Source: an uncultured Aquincola sp. (lineage in GTDB: Bacteria; Pseudomonadota; Gammaproteobacteria; Burkholderiales; Burkholderiaceae). From it: a stretch of DNA of 33,972 bases. Position numbers and translations under genes: made by a program. The stretch spans positions 1-33,972 of the forward strand of contig CAKZXL010000443.1 in the NCBI GenBank assembly GCA_937883885.1. Reading direction: 5' to 3'. A model generated the notes under the pieces. That model was not told where the DNA came from. It did no database searches and worked only from the letters and a program-made list of their open reading frames with translations. Shown one piece after another: positions 1-8,681 of the stretch (positions within the stretch are counted from its first letter, which is position 1; each line of letters starts with the position of its first letter).

Positions 1-107
1 CGCAGCTGGTCCGCGAGATCAATGGGCAGCGAGGAGTCCCCGGCGATGCTTCGCCAGCTGCAGCGGTGTTCTCAACGTGGTCTTGGTTCATTCGAGTGCT
101 GGGCATG

Positions 108-737
108 TCAACGATTGATGCGGACACGCATGTCTGCGGACGCGTGTTGGTCGAAGGCCGCACGGAGCGACCCGGATGTCTGGGCGACGCGGATATCCAG
201 GGTCATGTAGACCTCGCGACTGATACTGAAGGTGCCGCCCTCGGACGGCATCTTGTCGATCGCTCGCACGTCGAGGTAGTGGTAGTGAATCAGGCCCGCC
301 ATGTAGCCCGGGGGTTGAACGTCGAAATTCAGCGAGAAGGCAGGCAATGGCGTCGCTGCGGCGCGGGAGCGATGGCAGCGAAGGGAAAGCCAGGATGACT
401 CCGCACTGACTTCGGCGTACAGCCAAGGAAGGTCGAAGAACCAAGCCGCGCACTCCCTGGGAACGCCGATGAAGTAGCGGAGGTCATGCAGCCCGATGCA
501 GAAGCTCTTGCTCAGGGAAGGCTGAACGTCCAGTACACCCTCAGCAGGCATCGAGATGCCACCGTCTTGCCGTTGGCGCTGGAACCAAGCGGTGAAAGAC
601 CGGACCGCGGCCGCTGCCTGCCGCTGGACCAGCTCGCCCTCTTCAAGCGGGGAGCTGCGCGAACGCAGTCGCGCGAGCTCGTCTCGCCGCGTCTTCAGCG
701 CACCAAGAGAGTCCGGGGCGGTTGCGATTTCAGTCAT
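108..737 (-). CDS. Hypothetical protein, 209 aa
   Basis: I do not recognise a family. The reading frame stays open upstream to 1040, but that extension runs through the divergent promoter region and into the neighbouring gene, so the ATG at 737 (protein begins MTEIATAPDS) is the sensible start. The N-terminal 50 residues are charged and probably helical. The C-terminal half is richer in aromatic and beta-type residues (for example LPWLYAEVSAESSW and IHYHYLDVRAID), suggesting a small globular domain. No signal peptide or membrane segment is visible. It diverges from the transfer operon starting at 852, so the 738-851 gap must hold promoters for both directions. It is probably cytoplasmic. Function unknown. 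Confidence 0.6.
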   Translation of the reverse strand: MTEIATAPDSLGALKTRRDELARLRSRSSPLEEGELVQRQAAAAVRSFTAWFQRQRQDGGISMPAEGVLDVQPSLSKSFCIGLHDLRYFIGVPRECAAWFFDLPWLYAEVSAESSWLSLRCHRSRAAATPLPAFSLNFDVQPPGYMAGLIHYHYLDVRAIDKMPSEGGTFSISREVYMTLDIRVAQTSGSLRAAFDQHASADMRVRINR

Positions 738-775
738 TTCTGTGGGTGGGCGCTCAAGGCCTGAAAACGTCGGGG

Positions 776-804
776 TTGAACAACACACGCGTATGAGATA
801 TACT
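776..804 (+). promoter_or_regulatory. Sigma70-like promoter of the transfer operon
   Basis: TTGAAC at 776-781 and TATACT at 799-804 are separated by 17 bp, close to the sigma70 consensus. The -10 region is embedded in GTATGAGATATAC (791-803). That 13-mer recurs with one change at 9382-9394, which suggests shared regulation. Expected transcription start is near 811, about 40 nt before the first gene. Confidence 0.6.
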
Positions 805-851
805 GTACCCTGCTTTCCGCCATTTGACAAGCCACTCACTGCCGAACAGAC

Positions 852-1340
852 ATGCAGCCCACCGGAAAATCCAAAGGCACGACCAGCATGACCGAAACGG
901 TCGGCCGCTTCGTCACCAGCTGGGCGGAGCGCGCCCGGCGCAAGGGCGCGAGCAAGGGGGCATTCGTCCTGGATGGGTCCAAGGTGTCCGACGCTGAGCT
1001 GGGGAGCCCTGATGCACTGCTGCCGCTCTTGGCCTGGCACGCAGACAACCTGTACCGGTACAGCATGCGGCAGCGGGGCCTTGGCCTGCAGTTCGTCGTT
1101 GACAAGGACGCGCTCCTGAAGCGCTCCGTCAATCTGGACAAGACCGACCGATCAGTGTCGGAGCTCCTTTCGTTTGTCCTCGAGGCCGCCGAAGACGCAC
1201 GGCAGCATCTACCTGAGAGCACGGCCGTCGCGGGCGCGGTGGAGCTGCGCGGCCTGGTCAACCAGTTCGCAGCTCAGATGGGCGTTGATGCCGCACATGG
1301 CGCGGAAGCGGCGGCAGCCGGCGCCAAGTTGCAAGCCTGA
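852..1340 (+). CDS. Hypothetical protein, first gene of transfer operon
   Basis: A 162-aa protein with no recognised domain. It is helical and charged throughout, with an Ala-rich C-terminus (AEAAAAGAKLQA). No signal peptide or transmembrane segment is visible. The start is uncertain: ATG at 852 has no clear ribosome site, and a second in-frame ATG at 888 (MTETVGRF) is an alternative. It sits 10 nt before the next gene and about 40 nt downstream of the promoter at 776-804, so it is the promoter-proximal gene of the cluster that leads to the DotM/DotL-like proteins. By position it may be a transfer accessory protein, but that is inference only. Confidence 0.65.
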   Translation: MQPTGKSKGTTSMTETVGRFVTSWAERARRKGASKGAFVLDGSKVSDAELGSPDALLPLLAWHADNLYRYSMRQRGLGLQFVVDKDALLKRSVNLDKTDRSVSELLSFVLEAAEDARQHLPESTAVAGAVELRGLVNQFAAQMGVDAAHGAEAAAAGAKLQA

Positions 1341-1350
1341 CAGATAAGCA

Positions 1351-2280
1351 ATGGCACAGCCACACATCCTACGACCCGCTCCGCAGGCTACGGCCACGGC
1401 AGCCGACCCGCGGCGCACGCGCGTGCTCTCCGGTGTCGCGGAGGCCACTGTCGACGTGCGCAAGGCATGCAATGGAATCAAGCGCATGTCGTCGCTCGGC
1501 GCCGCCTCGATGGTGATGGGCATGGACCCGAAGCGAACTGTCGCAGCTGCTGAGGCGATGGCCTTCGACGTACTGAAGAGCATCGGCTTCGATGTGTGCG
1601 ATGAGAGCCGCCTCGAGGCGGTTCTGCCGATGATGATGGAGGCAACTGCGCTCGTGATCGCCGACGCCGCCTACCACGCGGAGGAGGAAGGCCTGGGCCA
1701 AGAGCTACTCCTCAACGCATCAAAGTTCGGGGTGGGCGTTCTTAGTGAAGTGGCCAGGTCGCGTGCTGTGGCCAAGATGGTCGAGCCGGCTTATCCGGGC
1801 GACATGGACGCCATCGTTGCACTTCGGCTAACGGCGGCGTCAGCCATGGCGCACGTTGCGGTTGAGATTGCAGAGTTCGACTACGTGCACACCCCGGCTG
1901 ACTGCATCAAGGAAAGCGGGAAGGTGGTCGTCAAGGCGGCCATGGAAGCGGCGTCCACGCTGGCGCCATCCCAGGCGTCGCCGGGCGCGCGGCTGATGCT
2001 GTCGCAGTCCCTGATTCAGTCCGCCTCGAAGGTATATGCGGCGTCGTGGCGGGCGGTTGCCCAGATGGAGGCGGCTCGCCTGGACGCCCTGAGTGAAGTT
2101 GCACGGAACGCGTCGTTGGACGCCATGGAGGCCGCCTCGCTGTCCACGCTCCTCGCACCGGTGAACCAGAGATTCGCGGCGGCATTCGGCGCCATCGCTG
2201 AGACAGCGAAGGAGCTCTTCATTCGTCCTGAGGTGGCTGCTCACGAGCAGCGGAGGCCGGCGACGGCCCGGCCGAGGTAG
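1351..2280 (+). CDS. Hypothetical Ala-rich helical protein, 309 aa
   Basis: Not recognised. The protein is unusually rich in Ala, Met, Val and Glu and appears almost entirely alpha-helical, with long amphipathic stretches across residues 60-290 and no Gly/Pro-rich linkers. The first 30 residues (PAPQATATAADPRR region) look disordered. There is no signal peptide or confident membrane segment. It lies 10 nt after the previous gene, and its stop (2278-2280) is 3 nt before the start of the lytic transglycosylase, so the genes are co-transcribed and probably translationally coupled. Context suggests a structural or accessory conjugation protein, perhaps oligomeric. There is no direct evidence for this. 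Confidence 0.65.
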   Translation: MAQPHILRPAPQATATAADPRRTRVLSGVAEATVDVRKACNGIKRMSSLGAASMVMGMDPKRTVAAAEAMAFDVLKSIGFDVCDESRLEAVLPMMMEATALVIADAAYHAEEEGLGQELLLNASKFGVGVLSEVARSRAVAKMVEPAYPGDMDAIVALRLTAASAMAHVAVEIAEFDYVHTPADCIKESGKVVVKAAMEAASTLAPSQASPGARLMLSQSLIQSASKVYAASWRAVAQMEAARLDALSEVARNASLDAMEAASLSTLLAPVNQRFAAAFGAIAETAKELFIRPEVAAHEQRRPATARPR

Positions 2281-2283
2281 CCA

Positions 2284-2802
2284 ATGTCGATGTTTGAAGC
2301 CGCGTTGGCGGAGCAGCTGCAGCGGGCCTCGATCGTTGACGTTCGCCCAGCGCCGGCACACATCACTTCGACACCGAGCTGGTACCGGCCGGTGACCGCC
2401 GAGTGCTTCTTGGCTGAGGCCAAGCGGCAGGCGTTGGAGCCGTGGAGGCTCCTGGCCGTCCTGAAGACCGAGGGCGGTCGAGTGGGTGCGTTTAGCCCAA
2501 ACAGGGACGGCTCTTATGACATCGGGCCGATGCAGGTGAACACGATTCACCTTGCGGACCTGAGCAGAGTCTTCGGCACCTCGCCGTCCCAGCTGGCGCA
2601 GCTTCTCGCCTACGACGGGTGCTTCAACGTGTCTGTCGGGGCCTGGCTTCTGAGAACAAAGACCAATGAAGCGTCCGGTGACTTCTGGTACGGCATCGGC
2701 CGCTACCACAGCAAGACCCCATCGAAATCCACCCAGTACATCCTGAGGGTGCACAAGAACATGCAGGAAATCGTCGGCCAGGGCGACTCTGCAAAGCGAT
2801 AG
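2284..2802 (+). CDS. Lytic transglycosylase (VirB1/SLT-like)
   Basis: A 172-aa protein with the Slt/goose-lysozyme fold signature. The helix with the putative catalytic Glu63 (LLAVLKTEGG) is followed by DIGPMQVN at about 79-86, then the Tyr/Gly-rich region near 110-145 including GIGRYHSKTP. Such enzymes cleave the MurNAc-GlcNAc bond and locally open peptidoglycan so that a type IV secretion channel can be assembled. No classical signal peptide is visible from the ATG at 2284. An internal start or non-classical export is possible, as for some plasmid VirB1 relatives. The upstream stop region supplies GAGGTAG as ribosome site. It lies immediately before the DotM-like gene, which fits a cell-wall role in transfer. 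Confidence 0.85.
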   Translation: MSMFEAALAEQLQRASIVDVRPAPAHITSTPSWYRPVTAECFLAEAKRQALEPWRLLAVLKTEGGRVGAFSPNRDGSYDIGPMQVNTIHLADLSRVFGTSPSQLAQLLAYDGCFNVSVGAWLLRTKTNEASGDFWYGIGRYHSKTPSKSTQYILRVHKNMQEIVGQGDSAKR

Positions 2803-2839
2803 CCAAACACCAGGCAGAGCCTGGGTCAGGGAGATTCAC

Positions 2840-3940
2840 GTGAGCCAACAGAAAAGCCAGGACAACGCAGCCAACATCGAGGCGAACTTCATCGTCGTGG
2901 GCATTGCTGTGGTGTTGTTCGCCGTCATCATGTGGCTGTTGCTCGGCAGGCACTTCTCCGCCTTCATGGGGGTGCTGCGCCGCTATGAGATGGCGTTGTT
3001 CGCGCCGTTCTTCGAAGGCGCGGCCGACCTCTGGAGGCGCCTGGTCGATCTCAACGGTGGGCCGCTCGAGTTCCGCGACACCTACGCCATGCTCACTCTG
3101 ACTGGCAACTACGTGCGCTGGCTGTATGTTCCGCCACTGTTGGCGATGGCCGTCGTCCTGTACATGAAGTCCTTCCGCGGGCGCTTCCGCAAGCGCCACT
3201 CCATGTCGTCCCTCGCCAAGCAGGAGGCCGCCTTGTGGCCTGAAATCGCACCGGTGGCGGGCAAGCAGGTTCAGATGGTCGAGGGCGATATCACGAAGGG
3301 GCCGTGGGCCGTGGCTGCGACAGAGTGGGAATTTGCGGAGAAGCACAAGCTGGCCAAGCGGGGCGGCAAGCTGAACCGTGACGGCTCGCGCGATGTCTTC
3401 GTCGCGCAGTTGGGGCCCCTGTGGGCTGGCCCGAAGGCTCTCCCGCTTCACGCCCGTGCCCTGCTGGCCGCCTTCGCGCTGCGCATCGCCGGCAAGAAGG
3501 ATGAGTCGCTGGCTGCCTTCCGCAAGATGTCCGCAACCTTCGAGGCCGGTGGCGGTGTCAAGGGCATGGACACGTCGTGGGTCGATGCGGCGATTGCCGA
3601 GCACGCGGACCACCCCAGCCTTTTGAAGGTGTACGAACGGCACGCCTACGTTTTCACGGTCATGGCCACTGTGCAGCAGATCGCACGCGCCGACGGCGTG
3701 CTGGCCAGCCCGCTGTACCTCTGGCTCAAGACGGTTGACCGTCGCCTCTGGTACACGCTCAACAACGTGGGTCGTTACGCCTTCACCGTCGAGTGCGCCG
3801 GGATCATGGCGCACTGGCTTTTCGAGAAGACGGTCGGGTCCGCTTGTCCGAGCCCTATGGTCGAGAAGGCCGTGGATGGCCTGGAGCAGGCCTTGACCGA
3901 ATTCAGCGAGGACGACTCGCTGGAGCGCCTGTACTCATAG
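2840..3940 (+). CDS. DotM/IcmP (TrbA)-family type IV coupling complex protein
   Basis: A 366-aa protein starting at GTG 2840, preceded by a GGGAG ribosome site. There are two predicted inner-membrane segments, at about residues 17-36 and 92-108, followed by a cytoplasmic domain. The C-terminal part carries the family signature ADGVLASPLYLWLK, VDRRLWYTLNNVGR and ECAGIMAHW. DotM and IncI TrbA bind the coupling ATPase DotL/TrbC in the inner membrane and help recruit substrates. Length matches the family (about 370-400 aa). The gene lies two genes upstream of the DotL-like ATPase, as trbA and trbC are arranged in IncI plasmids. I am confident of the family and less so of the substrate. Confidence 0.88.
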   Translation: MSQQKSQDNAANIEANFIVVGIAVVLFAVIMWLLLGRHFSAFMGVLRRYEMALFAPFFEGAADLWRRLVDLNGGPLEFRDTYAMLTLTGNYVRWLYVPPLLAMAVVLYMKSFRGRFRKRHSMSSLAKQEAALWPEIAPVAGKQVQMVEGDITKGPWAVAATEWEFAEKHKLAKRGGKLNRDGSRDVFVAQLGPLWAGPKALPLHARALLAAFALRIAGKKDESLAAFRKMSATFEAGGGVKGMDTSWVDAAIAEHADHPSLLKVYERHAYVFTVMATVQQIARADGVLASPLYLWLKTVDRRLWYTLNNVGRYAFTVECAGIMAHWLFEKTVGSACPSPMVEKAVDGLEQALTEFSEDDSLERLYS

Positions 3941-3997
3941 CGGGAGTGGCTGGCCGCGAGGCCTGCAAACTTGACGAAGCTTGAGCAACGGTGGATC

Positions 3998-4010
3998 GTA
4001 TATTCTGTAC
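3998..4010 (+). promoter_or_regulatory. Putative promoter element before the second half of the transfer operon
   Basis: GTATATTCTGTAC lies in an AT-rich island in otherwise GC-rich DNA, 27 nt before the start at 4038. It contains a plausible -10 (TATTCT, 4001-4006), but no good -35 at 17 bp. It resembles the AT-rich elements upstream of 852, 9525 and 22311. Confidence 0.4.
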
Positions 4011-4037
4011 ACCATGCCATGTTCGAGTGAGTCGCCA

Positions 4038-4679
4038 ATGAAAATCCAAGCCTCCCAACGTCCGGCTTACGCGGCCGGCTTCCCAGCGACGGACTCTGTC
4101 GTCGCCCGACGTCTGCGCGCCAATGGAGACGTCCTACGCCGCACCGGCGCCGTGGTCCTGTCGAACGGTACCAACGCGTTCACCGTGGACCTCGGTCAGT
4201 TCAAGAAGGTGTCGGTCGAGAGCGCCGAAGGGGGCGTCTTCAACATCACCGGGCGGAATTCGCTCGACCCGGACGCCCAGGGCGTAGTCCTGGCGAACTT
4301 CGGCAGCCAGAGAGCGGCGGACAACGGCTACGCCGCGCTGATGCGGGCTCACTCGGGGCTGCGCGCGTCCGGCGCCTCGAGCCGTGGCGTGCGGATGGTG
4401 AAGTGGGGCGGGGGTCTTGTCGCGCTGTTCTGCGCAGTGGTGGTTTTCAGCGCCGTGACAACGGGCATGCAGCAGTCGGCCGTGGCGGCGACCGCGCCGA
4501 CGATGGGCAACCCGCAGCTGCTGGCTCAACCGGCACAAGCGGCGCAGCAAGGCAAGGGCGGCTTCAACCCGAATGAGCCGACGCTCGAGGACCTCGCCTC
4601 CGGCAAGTATGAGTTCCAGCCTAACCTCAAAGCACCAGACATCGTTCCGCCGACGCTGAACTGCGCTCCGACGAAGTAA
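4038..4679 (+). CDS. Single-pass membrane protein between DotM- and DotL-like genes
   Basis: A 213-aa protein from ATG 4038 (MKIQASQRP), preceded by GAGTGAG. In-frame upstream codons back to 3981 overlap the promoter element and are less likely. Residues 1-115 form a cytoplasmic domain with beta-rich character (AVVLSNGTNAFTVDLG). A single hydrophobic segment at about 122-144 (GGGLVALFCAVVVFSAV) is followed by a Gln/Ala/Pro-rich probably periplasmic tail ending in NCAPTK. Its position corresponds to trbB of IncI plasmids, but it shows no thioredoxin or DsbC motif, so it is not a TrbB homologue by sequence. It is probably an accessory subunit of the coupling complex. Family not recognised. Confidence 0.7.
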   Translation: MKIQASQRPAYAAGFPATDSVVARRLRANGDVLRRTGAVVLSNGTNAFTVDLGQFKKVSVESAEGGVFNITGRNSLDPDAQGVVLANFGSQRAADNGYAALMRAHSGLRASGASSRGVRMVKWGGGLVALFCAVVVFSAVTTGMQQSAVAATAPTMGNPQLLAQPAQAAQQGKGGFNPNEPTLEDLASGKYEFQPNLKAPDIVPPTLNCAPTK

Positions 4680-4703
4680 AAACGTCCACGAAACACCCAC
4701 CCG

Positions 4704-7526
4704 ATGTCTTACGGCCTGAACACTCGCCTCGAGCGAACGAACTCGTCACTGCTCTACGACTCGCGGCGCTTTGGCGAACGTCTCAAGGACGCGATCGCAA
4801 GCGAAGAGGTCGTGACTCTCGTCATGGTGGGTTTCGCACTGGCGGTGTTCTTCGCGCGCCAGATGTCGGAGCTGCTTTTCCTGCTGGGGGTTTGCTTCTT
4901 CTTGTACGCGCGTGCGGTGCAGAGGGGCGCCGGGCTTGCGATGCGCCTGCCAAAGAGCTCCGGTGAGGTCGACCCGAAGGAAATCCATCCCGGCACGATG
5001 AAGCCCACGAAGGCCGGCGGGATCGTCTACATGGGCAACGATGCCGACACTGGCGAGGAGATCTGGCTGACCGACAACCAGGCGCGGACTCACATGCTCT
5101 TCATGGGGACCACTGGCTCGGGTAAGACCGAGTACCTGGTGTCCCTCGTCTACAACGCGCTCATCCACGGCTCCGGCCTCATCTACGTCGACGGCAAGGC
5201 GGACTCCTCGCTCTACGGCAAGGTGTACTCCATGGCTCGCTCCATGGGCCGCGATGACGACGTACTCGTCATCAACTTCCAGACCGGCGCGAAGGACATC
5301 TACGGCGCCCAGCCGAGCAAGCTCTCGAACACGCTGAACCCTTTCGCCGTCGGTTCGTCGGGCATGTTGAGCGAGCTGGTCAAGGGTCTGATGGCCACCG
5401 GTGAAAAAAGCACCTGGACGCAGCAGGCAGAGTCGTTCGTCGAAGCGCTGATGAAGCCGCTGGTATACCTGCGCGACCACCACGGCCTGAATCTTGACGT
5501 GAACGTGGTGCGGGCCTACTTCGAGCTCGACAAGCTCGAAGACCTTGCATGGCGCGACGCCGACAAGTATCCGGGGCTGCTCGAGTCAGGCGCACTGGAC
5601 GGCATGCACGCCTACTTGCTGAACAAGCCCGGGTACAAGAAGGAAAAGTACCACGACCAAAGCGAGACAACGCACGAGCAGCACGGCTACATCACCATGC
5701 AGCTGGGCCGCACGTTCAACTCGCTGTCGGACACCTACGGCTACATCATGAAGACGCCGCTGGCGGAAATCGACTTCGTCGACGTCTTCCTGAACCGCCG
5801 CATCCTGGTCGTGCTGCTGCCGGCGCTGGAGAAGTCACCCACAGAACTGACCAACCTCGGTCGCATCGTGGTTGCCTCCATCAAGGCAACGATGGCCAAG
5901 GGCCTGGGCTCGGCTATCGAGGGCGACTGGAAAAAGGTCATCGACTCGAAGCCCACGAACAGCCCGAGCCCGTTCATGTGTGTGCTCGATGAGTACGGCT
6001 ACTACGCGGTCGACGGCTTCGCTGTGGTACCCGCGCAGGCCCGTTCTCTTGGGTTCTCGGCCATCTTTGCGGGGCAGGACTTGCCTGCCTTCGAGAAAGC
6101 TTCGAAGGAAGAAGCAAAGTCGACGCTGGCCAACACGAACACGAAACTGTGCGGAAAGCTGGAGTGTGTCGACACGTTCAACTATTTCAAGAGCCTTGGC
6201 GGCCAGGGTCTGTACACGCGACTTGGCCGATACGAGACCGACCCTGGTGCGTTGGGTCCGACCAGCCACAAAGCCGACAACAACGTCAACGTCGAGCGCA
6301 TCGACCGTGTGGACCTCGAGTCGCTGCGCGGGCAGATCTCGGGTCAGTGGAACCTTTTCTACGGCAACACGATGCTTCGCGTGAAGTCGTTCTTCGCAGA
6401 CCCGAAGCCAGTTCGCCAACTGCGAGTGAATCACTTCCTCAAGGTCGCCCGGCCCGACCCCGAAGAGGTGGCGGCCTACCGCAAGTCCAGCGACACCTTC
6501 ACCCGTGCCGTGATGGCCGACGGCGGACTACGCTCCTTCATGGATGCCGTCGGTTCGCCGTCTGACATCAAGGACATCCACGATGGCTTCGAGCTGTTCA
6601 AGGGCCAGGAGCCGCTACTGGGCGCTGGCATGGTGCTGGCCTACTGCGCGCAAGCCGAGACGCGGCGTGCGAACGCGTTCACCAAGCTGACTGCCACGAG
6701 CTTTGACGGCGACGAAGGCTCAGAGCCTCCAATCGACTTCGCGGCGCAGATGGGCACGCACGTAGAAACGCCGGGGCCGGACGAGACCGTCTGGGGTAGC
6801 CAGGAGACGCCGCCTTGGGAGGGAGGCGATGCAACTCAGCAAGGCTCCGTACCCGACGCCGATGCTGACAACCGGCGCCTCTTCAACGACGCGTACGGCA
6901 GCGACGAGCCGGCTGGTGCTCCGTCAACTCTTCCGGACGGCATGCTTGACGGCGTGCCGGCAGACGTCGTCGAACGTGTCGATGGCGGCGACAACCACTT
7001 CCCATTCGCCGAGGACATCGGCGAGCTAGTTGCGACGAGTGACGTTTCGCTCGATGGCGACCTCTATGGCGATGGTTTCGATGCGCCCGCTGAGCCTGTT
7101 GAGCGTGTGCCGCTCATCAGCGGCGGCAGTGAGTATGCAGAGACGACTTCCGTCTTCGGCGTGGAGTCGGCAGACATGCCTGCAGCCGTGGCCATGGCCG
7201 ACAACGACGTCGATGTCGACGCTGCGGACCGCCCGACGGACGTTGAAGCGCTCGGGGACGAGTTTTCGGGTTTCGACCTGCCGGACGCGGACGATGGCTT
7301 GCTCAGTCGGGAGGCTACGGTGTCTGGTCTTGCCGCCATTGAGCGAGCAGCAGGCGCCTCCGACGAAGAGGCTCGGATGACCGCATCCATCGTGGCAGAG
7401 GACCTGGGCGATGCGACTCGCTACCCCATCTCGGCGCCCTCCAAAGCCCCCGACCTCCAAGAGCTGAAGGAACTCGGGCAGCGCGTCTCGACGCTGCTGG
7501 GCTTCGCGGTCGACAGCGAGGATTGA
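4704..7526 (+). CDS. DotL/IcmO/TrbC-type type IV coupling ATPase
   Basis: A 940-aa protein. Two N-terminal membrane segments (about 36-50 and 54-70) are followed by a VirD4/FtsK-like motor domain with Walker A GTTGSGKT at 135-142 and Walker B FMCVLDEYGYY at 424-434. The domain also contains LIYVDGKAD and SLGFSAIFAGQDLPAFEKA. These are hallmarks of the DotL branch of T4SS coupling proteins, which feed DNA or protein substrates to the I-type channel. Residues from about 690 onward form a long acidic, Asp/Glu/Pro-rich, probably disordered tail ending in a predicted helix (KAPDLQELKELGQRVSTLL). The C-terminal tail of Legionella DotL binds adaptors, so this one may recruit element-specific partners (inference). 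It starts 24 nt after the preceding gene. Confidence 0.9.
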   Translation: MSYGLNTRLERTNSSLLYDSRRFGERLKDAIASEEVVTLVMVGFALAVFFARQMSELLFLLGVCFFLYARAVQRGAGLAMRLPKSSGEVDPKEIHPGTMKPTKAGGIVYMGNDADTGEEIWLTDNQARTHMLFMGTTGSGKTEYLVSLVYNALIHGSGLIYVDGKADSSLYGKVYSMARSMGRDDDVLVINFQTGAKDIYGAQPSKLSNTLNPFAVGSSGMLSELVKGLMATGEKSTWTQQAESFVEALMKPLVYLRDHHGLNLDVNVVRAYFELDKLEDLAWRDADKYPGLLESGALDGMHAYLLNKPGYKKEKYHDQSETTHEQHGYITMQLGRTFNSLSDTYGYIMKTPLAEIDFVDVFLNRRILVVLLPALEKSPTELTNLGRIVVASIKATMAKGLGSAIEGDWKKVIDSKPTNSPSPFMCVLDEYGYYAVDGFAVVPAQARSLGFSAIFAGQDLPAFEKASKEEAKSTLANTNTKLCGKLECVDTFNYFKSLGGQGLYTRLGRYETDPGALGPTSHKADNNVNVERIDRVDLESLRGQISGQWNLFYGNTMLRVKSFFADPKPVRQLRVNHFLKVARPDPEEVAAYRKSSDTFTRAVMADGGLRSFMDAVGSPSDIKDIHDGFELFKGQEPLLGAGMVLAYCAQAETRRANAFTKLTATSFDGDEGSEPPIDFAAQMGTHVETPGPDETVWGSQETPPWEGGDATQQGSVPDADADNRRLFNDAYGSDEPAGAPSTLPDGMLDGVPADVVERVDGGDNHFPFAEDIGELVATSDVSLDGDLYGDGFDAPAEPVERVPLISGGSEYAETTSVFGVESADMPAAVAMADNDVDVDAADRPTDVEALGDEFSGFDLPDADDGLLSREATVSGLAAIERAAGASDEEARMTASIVAEDLGDATRYPISAPSKAPDLQELKELGQRVSTLLGFAVDSED

Positions 7527-7530
7527 GCGC

Positions 7531-8259
7531 ATGGGCTTAGATGTGTTGCAGCGGCTGGATCGCCGCGGTTTCCTCGCTGCTGCCGCAGCCGCGGTCGCAG
7601 CAAGCACTGGTCCAGCCTTCGGCCAGACGCTGATTCAGGACACCCCGAGCTCAGACGTCGGCTTCACCCGAGGGGACGTGCGGTCAGACGCCTACGCTGT
7701 TCGTGCGCAGCCGGCGCAACTAGTTTCAGCGGTGCAGCCGCAGCTGTCGGTGACCACCGAGCCGCTGGACTGGCGCAAACACCTCATTGCGGGCGAGCGC
7801 TCCATCCTGATGCGTCGTGACGGCGCGGCGCAGCGCGTGCGCTACTGCACGGCCGATGGGCAGCTCGACCGAGAAGGCTACGCAATTGCCTGCACGCTGC
7901 TGAGGGACGTGCGGGCTGGCAAGCTGTATCCGATCGACCCGCGGCTGCTGGATATCCTGTGTGGACTGCAACGGTGGGCCGAGTACAACGGCCGCAGTGC
8001 GGTCATCCAGCTGCTGTCAGGCTTCCGGACGCTGGCGACCAACAACGCCCTAGAGGGCGCGGCGATGAATTCGATGCACTTGTACGGCCGCGCGGCGGAC
8101 ATTGTCTTCGAGGGAATTCCGAGCGGCCTGCTCGGCGCCATGGTCCGCTCGTTCAATGACAAGGGCGGCACAGGCATCTACCTGAATCGGGGTTTCGTCC
8201 ACGTCGATACTGGCGCAGCGAGGAGCTGGGTCTCGACAGCTCGCTCGCGGCGGCGCTGA
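7531..8259 (+). CDS. Tat-exported M15/DUF882 (YcbK-like) peptidoglycan peptidase
   Basis: A 242-aa protein. A twin-arginine leader (RRGFLAAAAAAVAA, residues 11-24) leads to an Ala-rich hydrophobic stretch and a possible cleavage site near AFGQ. The C-terminal domain has the M15/DUF882 pattern: SGFRT at 163-167, SMHLYGRAADI at 181-191 (metal ligands His183 and Asp190), and GFVHVDTG at 221-228 (His224). Such zinc enzymes cleave peptide cross-links in murein in the periplasm. It starts 4 nt after the DotL stop with GAGGATTGAG as ribosome site, so it is the second cell-wall enzyme in this transfer operon. It complements the transglycosylase at 2284. Confidence 0.88.
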   Translation: MGLDVLQRLDRRGFLAAAAAAVAASTGPAFGQTLIQDTPSSDVGFTRGDVRSDAYAVRAQPAQLVSAVQPQLSVTTEPLDWRKHLIAGERSILMRRDGAAQRVRYCTADGQLDREGYAIACTLLRDVRAGKLYPIDPRLLDILCGLQRWAEYNGRSAVIQLLSGFRTLATNNALEGAAMNSMHLYGRAADIVFEGIPSGLLGAMVRSFNDKGGTGIYLNRGFVHVDTGAARSWVSTARSRRR

Positions 8260-8574
8260 TGTCACTGCGCTATCGCGTCGTAGAGAAAAAGTTCAACCAA
8301 GGCCGCACGAACCTCGTTCCCGAGGGTGGCGTTTGGCACCCCAAGCTCGAGATGCTCGAACGGCTGCCCAGCGCATCGCTCCGACCACCCTGGCTCACCG
8401 CCTCTTCATCGTGAACAGCGTAGGGACCAGGGGTCCCTGGTGCACGAAGAGGTTGAGTTGGCTCCGCTTGAGCAGCGCCTGGCCCACCTGCATCAGTCCA
8501 TCTTGGCGGTGCGCAACCCGAGTTGCTTGGTCGCAGAACGAGCCGTGCTGCCCGGCCTACCCGATTGGCGGTAG
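8259..8574 (+). pseudogene. Small gene overlapping the peptidase stop, probably frameshifted
   Basis: The peptidase stop overlaps an ATG (TGATG at 8257-8261). From there a 51-aa frame runs to 8414 (MSLRYRVVEKKFNQG at the start, PEGGVWHPKLEMLERLPSA inside). After about 8390 the protein-like composition moves to other frames: LAHRLFIVNSVGTRG in one and LVHEEVELAPLEQRLAHLHQ in a third, ending at 8574. I read this as one coding sequence broken by two small indels. The first 51 codons could also be a genuine small gene. Function unknown. Confidence 0.4.
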
Positions 8575-8626
8575 CGAATGCAGAACCGGACCCTGAGTCC
8601 GACACGCCTGACGCCAGCCCGCCATT

Positions 8627-8650
8627 GAAAAAGCCGCCTTGAGGCGGCTT
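8627..8650 (-). terminator. Intrinsic terminator of the 8736-9308 gene
   Basis: An 8-bp perfect stem (AAGCCGCC / GGCGGCTT) with a TTGA loop at 8631-8650 is flanked by an A-run at 8628-8632 on the plus strand. On the minus strand it therefore reads as a GC hairpin followed by a U-tract, terminating transcripts arriving from 9308-8736. Confidence 0.75.
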
Positions 8651-8681
8651 GATTCGGGTATATCTGTTTCGCTTGGTGCAA

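Noticed and set aside
2624..3814. 396-codon minus-strand frame antisense to the DotM-like gene
   Set aside because: GC-rich shadow of a strongly identified gene; His/Arg/Gly-rich product without family features.
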